Source: Moorena sp. SIO3I8
GTDB taxonomy: Bacteria; Cyanobacteriota; Cyanobacteriia; Cyanobacteriales; Coleofasciculaceae
NCBI RefSeq assembly: GCF_010692325.1
Contig: NZ_JAAHHW010000035.1
Location: forward strand, 1 to 60,361
Reading direction: 5' to 3'
Length of the DNA stretch: 60,361 bases
Shown here: in pieces, positions 55,680 through 60,361 of the stretch
Layout: every line of letters begins with the position of its first letter
How positions within the stretch are numbered: position 1 is the first letter of the stretch
Program-made: the position numbers and the translations under genes
The notes under the pieces: model-generated
The model's input: the letters and a program-made list of their open reading frames with translations, nothing else
What the model was told of the DNA's origin: nothing
The model's database searches: none

Positions 55680-56135
55680 GAATGTAGAATTAAGAATTAA
55701 GAATGTAGAATTAAGAATGTAGAATTAAGAATTAAGAATGTAGAATGGGGAATTAGGTAAGCATTCAGCTGTGAGCCTAAAGCTCACGCTGCGCGAAGAG
55801 CTTATTTTATTCAAAAGCACCTCAAGTAGCGATGCAGAGGTGCGACCCGTGGCGAATTTAATTCGCCTACGGAAAACGCACCATTACGGTCTTGGGGGTT
55901 CCCCCCATGAGCGACTGCATCAAGACAGCGTGCCCGTAGTGCATAAGTTGATAACTGTCTGTTCGCGTAGGGCATTAGCTGATAGCTGAATACTTACGGA
56001 ATTGCCAATTCTCAATTCTCAATTCTCAATTCTCAATTCTCAATTCTTAATTCTTAATTCCCAATTCTTAATTCTCAATTCTCAATTCTCAATTCTCAAT
56101 TCTTAATTCTTAATTTTTAATTCTTAATTCTATAA
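55680..56135. repeat. Complementary A/T repeat arrays at a convergent junction
   Basis: TAAGAATGTAGAATTAAGAAT units (55680-55745) are complementary to the CAATTCT/TTAATTCT arrays (56007-56130). Between them lies a composite: AGCTCACGCTGCGCGA, then GGTGCGACCCG...CGCACC at 55842-55883 (with inner GGCGAAT/ATTCGCC), then GGTCTTGGGGG/CCCCC...CAAGAC at 55890-55926. The whole could fold into a large stem. No gene is seen; a 72-codon ORF inside is repeat-derived. Confidence 0.75.
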
Positions 56136-56555
56136 TTACGTTAGTAGGTAGCCAGTTTTTTGTTCAATGTAGTCTATTATCTTATGATAAATTTCTGGAT
56201 ATTTTTGTTCGCTAATAATGATGGGCATGGAACTGTCAGGTAACCAAAAGGTTAATCTCTGATTTGGGTAGTGACAAAAACTACTGATTTTGTTGAGGTC
56301 AAGGATATAATCATGACGCTCGTAATTGAATGTAATCCAAAAACCTGAAGGTGATCGTGCTGATAACTTTTGAATGTAGTTGACCACTCGTTGATAACCG
56401 TCTGGGTCATTTTGACGGTTGACAATAATGGGGATAGTACTATCGGGTAACCAGAAGGTTATTTTTCCGTTGGGACCATGGGTGAATGTACTAAGTCGGT
56501 CCAGATCAATGACATATTCTCGATGATCGTAATTAACTTTTATCCAGTAACTCAC
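56136..56555 (-). CDS. Internally duplicated hypothetical protein, 139 aa
   Basis: Two about 68-residue halves are clearly homologous: YWIKVNYDHREYVIDLDRLS matches FWITFNYERHDYILDLNKIS, then ITFWLPDSTIPIIV matches LTFWLPDSSMPIII, and YQRVVNYIQKL matches YHKIIDYIEQK. Each half looks like a beta-beta-beta-alpha unit. No signal peptide or catalytic motif is seen, and I do not recognise the family. The start ATG follows AAGGAGGTTTTGTG on the minus strand, a strong ribosome site, so expression is likely. It stands alone between repeats. Confidence 0.75.
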   Translation of the reverse strand: MSYWIKVNYDHREYVIDLDRLSTFTHGPNGKITFWLPDSTIPIIVNRQNDPDGYQRVVNYIQKLSARSPSGFWITFNYERHDYILDLNKISSFCHYPNQRLTFWLPDSSMPIIISEQKYPEIYHKIIDYIEQKTGYLLT

Positions 56556-57171
56556 AAAACCTCCTTATTGAAATAATGGGTTGGTAATACTAGCAATTAC
56601 CAATTCGATGGCCAAAGGCCAAGCTACGCGAACGATTCGAGTTAATCACTTTAGCAAAGGGAACAGGGAACAGGGAATAGGGAACAGGGAACAAAAATTA
56701 TCACAATTCATTTAGGATTGCTCTTCTTATTGAGATTACTGGTTACTTGTTGTTAATTAACACTGGTTACTGGTTACTAGTTATTTATTAAAGGATAAAT
56801 AGTTAACCAGGATAAGAAAAATTTAGAATTTAGAATTTAGAATTTAGAATTGGATTCTTAATTCTTAATTCTTAATTATTCATTCTTAATTCTTAATTAT
56901 TCATTCTTAATTATTCATTCTTAATTCTTAATTATTAATTCTTCATTCTCTTAAGACTGTCCCTGAATTGAGCGAAAGTTGGAAGCCCCAACCGACACGA
57001 AGTAGATTGGGGTACTTCACTTTTGCCTAGGGGCTGATCAAGCTAAGTCATATTTCAGGGCTTTATTCCTCAGAGCCGGATAATTTCTGTGGAATCATGT
57101 TTTGATCGAGGGTAATTATCCGGCATGATGTCATTAATACCCTAATCTGCGACATTTGTGACATCACATAC
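56556..57171. other. Intergenic region with repeats, a solo IS-end hairpin and a palindrome
   Basis: GGGAACA units occupy 56656-56692, TAGAATT units 56822-56850, and TTAATTCT units 56855-56950. GAAG-CCCCAA (56982-56991) pairs with TTGGGG-TA-CTTC (57007-57018) and is followed by ACTTTTGCC, like the right-end hairpin of IS200/IS605-type elements. GCCGGATAATT (57075-57085) pairs perfectly with AATTATCCGGC (57114-57124), 47 bp downstream of the pyrG stop, and may end that transcript. No gene is seen. Confidence 0.5.
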
Positions 57172-59250
<2,079 letters not shown>

Positions 59251-59260
59251 TGCACAACCC

Positions 59261-59467
59261 CTAGGATTCCTCATCCATTGGATTACCGAGGTCTAGATTA
59301 CCGACATCAAAAACAATTATAAATTCGGCATCAGGCATTAATCGTTTCAGGGCCCATAAATGTCCCTCTGCATCCGACCGGTTTCGGAAGCGAGCAACGA
59401 CTATCCGCTGCATTTCGGGTAACAGCCTAATGACCACCCACGGGTGAAGGCGTTCAGAATAACTCAT
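59261..59467 (-). CDS. Small hypothetical protein, 68 aa
   Basis: ATG at 59467 is preferred because AAGGAG (59479-59484) lies eleven bases upstream; an ORF reading through from 59521 would be translated through a strong hairpin. The product begins MSYSERLHPWVVIRLLPEMQ and has WALKRLMPDAEFIIVFD, with a basic first half and acidic ending. It resembles short conserved cyanobacterial proteins, but the family is not recognised. It has a highly structured 5' leader. Confidence 0.6.
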   Translation of the reverse strand: MSYSERLHPWVVIRLLPEMQRIVVARFRNRSDAEGHLWALKRLMPDAEFIIVFDVGNLDLGNPMDEES

Positions 59468-59478
59468 AATCAAACTAT

Positions 59479-59562
59479 CTCCTTGTGTAAGGGAGCCAGA
59501 GCTAGCCCGTGGATATTGCACTCTCGTTGGGCTAGCTCTTGACTCCGGGCGTCTCAGCGCCC
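59479..59562 (-). promoter_or_regulatory. Structured 5' leader of the 68-aa gene
   Basis: Read on the minus strand, a GGGCG/CGCCC hairpin (59547-59562) is followed by a long stem. GGAG then AGAGCTAGCCC (59546-59529) pairs with GGGCTAGCTCT then CTCC (59508-59492), with a 20-nt loop and a small internal loop. The stem ends eight bases before the AAGGAG ribosome site. The 11-bp core is perfect. Such an arrangement suggests a cis-acting RNA controlling translation or stability. No known riboswitch consensus is recognised, and a palindromic insertion is the alternative. Confidence 0.5.
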
Positions 59563-60361
59563 ACTTTTATATTATAGCATAAAAAAACTTATATTATAAC
59601 ATATTTGGAAAAGTTTTGTAAAAAACTGGTAGGGAATAGGGAATAGGGAGTAGGGAGTAGGGAGTAGGGAGTAGGGAACAGGGAACAGGGAACAGGGAAT
59701 AGGGAATAGGGAAAAAATCCTGTGTACCTTGATAGCTTATAGTTATGAAAAACGCTGTATAGCATTTATAAATAGGTCATAAACAATAGACTTCGCGGCA
59801 GTTGTTGGGAACAGGGAATAGGGAACAGGGAACAGTGGACAAGAATTGACGTAAACACTATCATAAAAATACTTTTGCAAGAGGTCTAATCTGGCTAATT
59901 TCTCATAACATCAAAAACCCTTCGGAGCTTATTGATACAGTCGCTAATGAGGGGACACCCAAGACCTCGCTGCATGGCTCTTTCCTACGATTCCCGATTC
60001 CCGATTCCCGATTCCCGATTCCCGATTCCCGATTCCCGATTCCCTGCCCCCTAAAACATTGAAAAACTACTTTACTTATTGCTATGGGTCTATTATTCTG
60101 TTTATTAGCTACTTTATCCACTTCAATCATCCTTGGATACGTTAATCCTGTCAGTGGGCAAAGTGCATTTACAGCAATTTTCGCCCCCCTAGCCCCCCAA
60201 CTTTGGGGGGAAATTGAGTTAAAGTCCCCCATAATTGATACGGCTGGCGAAATTAATATTTGTTTACAAAAGGATGAGCAGATGTGGAAAAGATCCTTTG
60301 TTCGTAGTTGGTTTGGGAGTTACAGTTGAAACAATTGTATCAGTTATCAAACTGAGGAGTT
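59563..60361. other. Gene-free right end with repeats
   Basis: A GGGAGTA/GGGAACA array occupies 59631-59712, with further GGGAACA units near 59810-59833. Seven GATTCCC units lie at 59990-60043. A diverged inverted copy of the element at 786-1050 lies at about 60184-60285 and includes GGCGAAATTAATATTTGTTT. The phrase GCATTTATAAATAGGTCATAAACAAT near 59763 also occurs near 18773, so this spacer type is itself repeated. No credible gene is seen. Confidence 0.6.

Noticed and set aside
55771-55989. 72-codon ORF after the metallophosphoesterase
   Set aside because: It lies wholly within repeats of the GGTGCGACC and GTCTTGGGGG families.
59903-60329. ORFs at the right end, including one with GIGNRES repeats
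   Set aside because: They are translations of the GATTCCC array and of the inverted end repeat, with no ribosome sites.

Overview
The window looks like chromosomal DNA from a filamentous cyanobacterium, most likely Moorena-like. The evidence is many HIP1 palindromes (GCGATCGC), cyanobacterial or plastid-lineage genes (PAM68, Tic20 family, HdrB-like CCG protein, small conserved cyanobacterial ORFs), and dense intergenic short repeats of the GGGAGTA, TCAGCTA and GGGTAAT types. The genus is inferred from repeat style and the presence of megasynthase DNA; it is not proven. I saw no tRNA, rRNA or CRISPR array.

Layout. 1-1.2 kb: repeats and a gene scrap. 1.2-7.5 kb: two family-4-type glycosyltransferases flanking an unusual KS-less polyketide/NRPS-type gene (AT, carrier protein, thioesterase with Cys at the nucleophile position). 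7.6-12 kb: aroA (class II EPSP synthase), a hypothetical, queA and a Uma2-type nuclease. 12-17.3 kb: an RND efflux pair (membrane fusion protein then inner-membrane pump, transcribed leftward). 17.8-24.3 kb: a secreted Cys-containing protein, glyA, a small zinc-ribbon-like protein, a Tic20-family protein, an FAH-family hydrolase and rpsF. 24.4-29.2 kb: a decayed chaperone-usher pilus locus: an intact usher-like outer-membrane protein, a pilin-like gene with an in-frame stop, a second pilin cut off after its signal peptide, an IS5-type transposase scrap, and a PapD-like chaperone missing its C-terminal half. 30-35.8 kb: a TPR protein, dnaX, and a small winged-helix-like protein, with odd palindromic DNA between. 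36.7-45.5 kb: housekeeping genes (GNAT protein, ruvX-rpsO-PAM68, aroF, nitrilase, USP, AGCS symporter, rplU, rpmA). 45.6-54.6 kb: HdrB-like protein, then a surface-polysaccharide group (sulfotransferase, two GT-C membrane enzymes, a GT2-GtrA fusion, a GT2). 54.8-60.4 kb: metallophosphoesterase, an internally duplicated protein, pyrG, a small protein with a structured leader, and repeats.

Two themes run through the window. First, intergenic repeats are not placed at random: eight of the nine convergent gene junctions I examined between intact genes contain a palindrome or complementary arrays built from them, so they probably act as bidirectional terminators. Second, the same repeats enter coding sequence: queA and the membrane fusion gene both end in a repeat-encoded G-S-R-E-stop, and Uma2, QueA, the RND pump and the TPR protein carry in-frame microsatellites.

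The strongest candidates for something under-described are the decaying chaperone-usher locus, the KS-less AT-carrier-Cys-thioesterase gene, a palindromic element nested inside a copy of itself upstream of dnaX, and two strongly structured non-coding elements (36070-36163 and the leader at 59479-59562).
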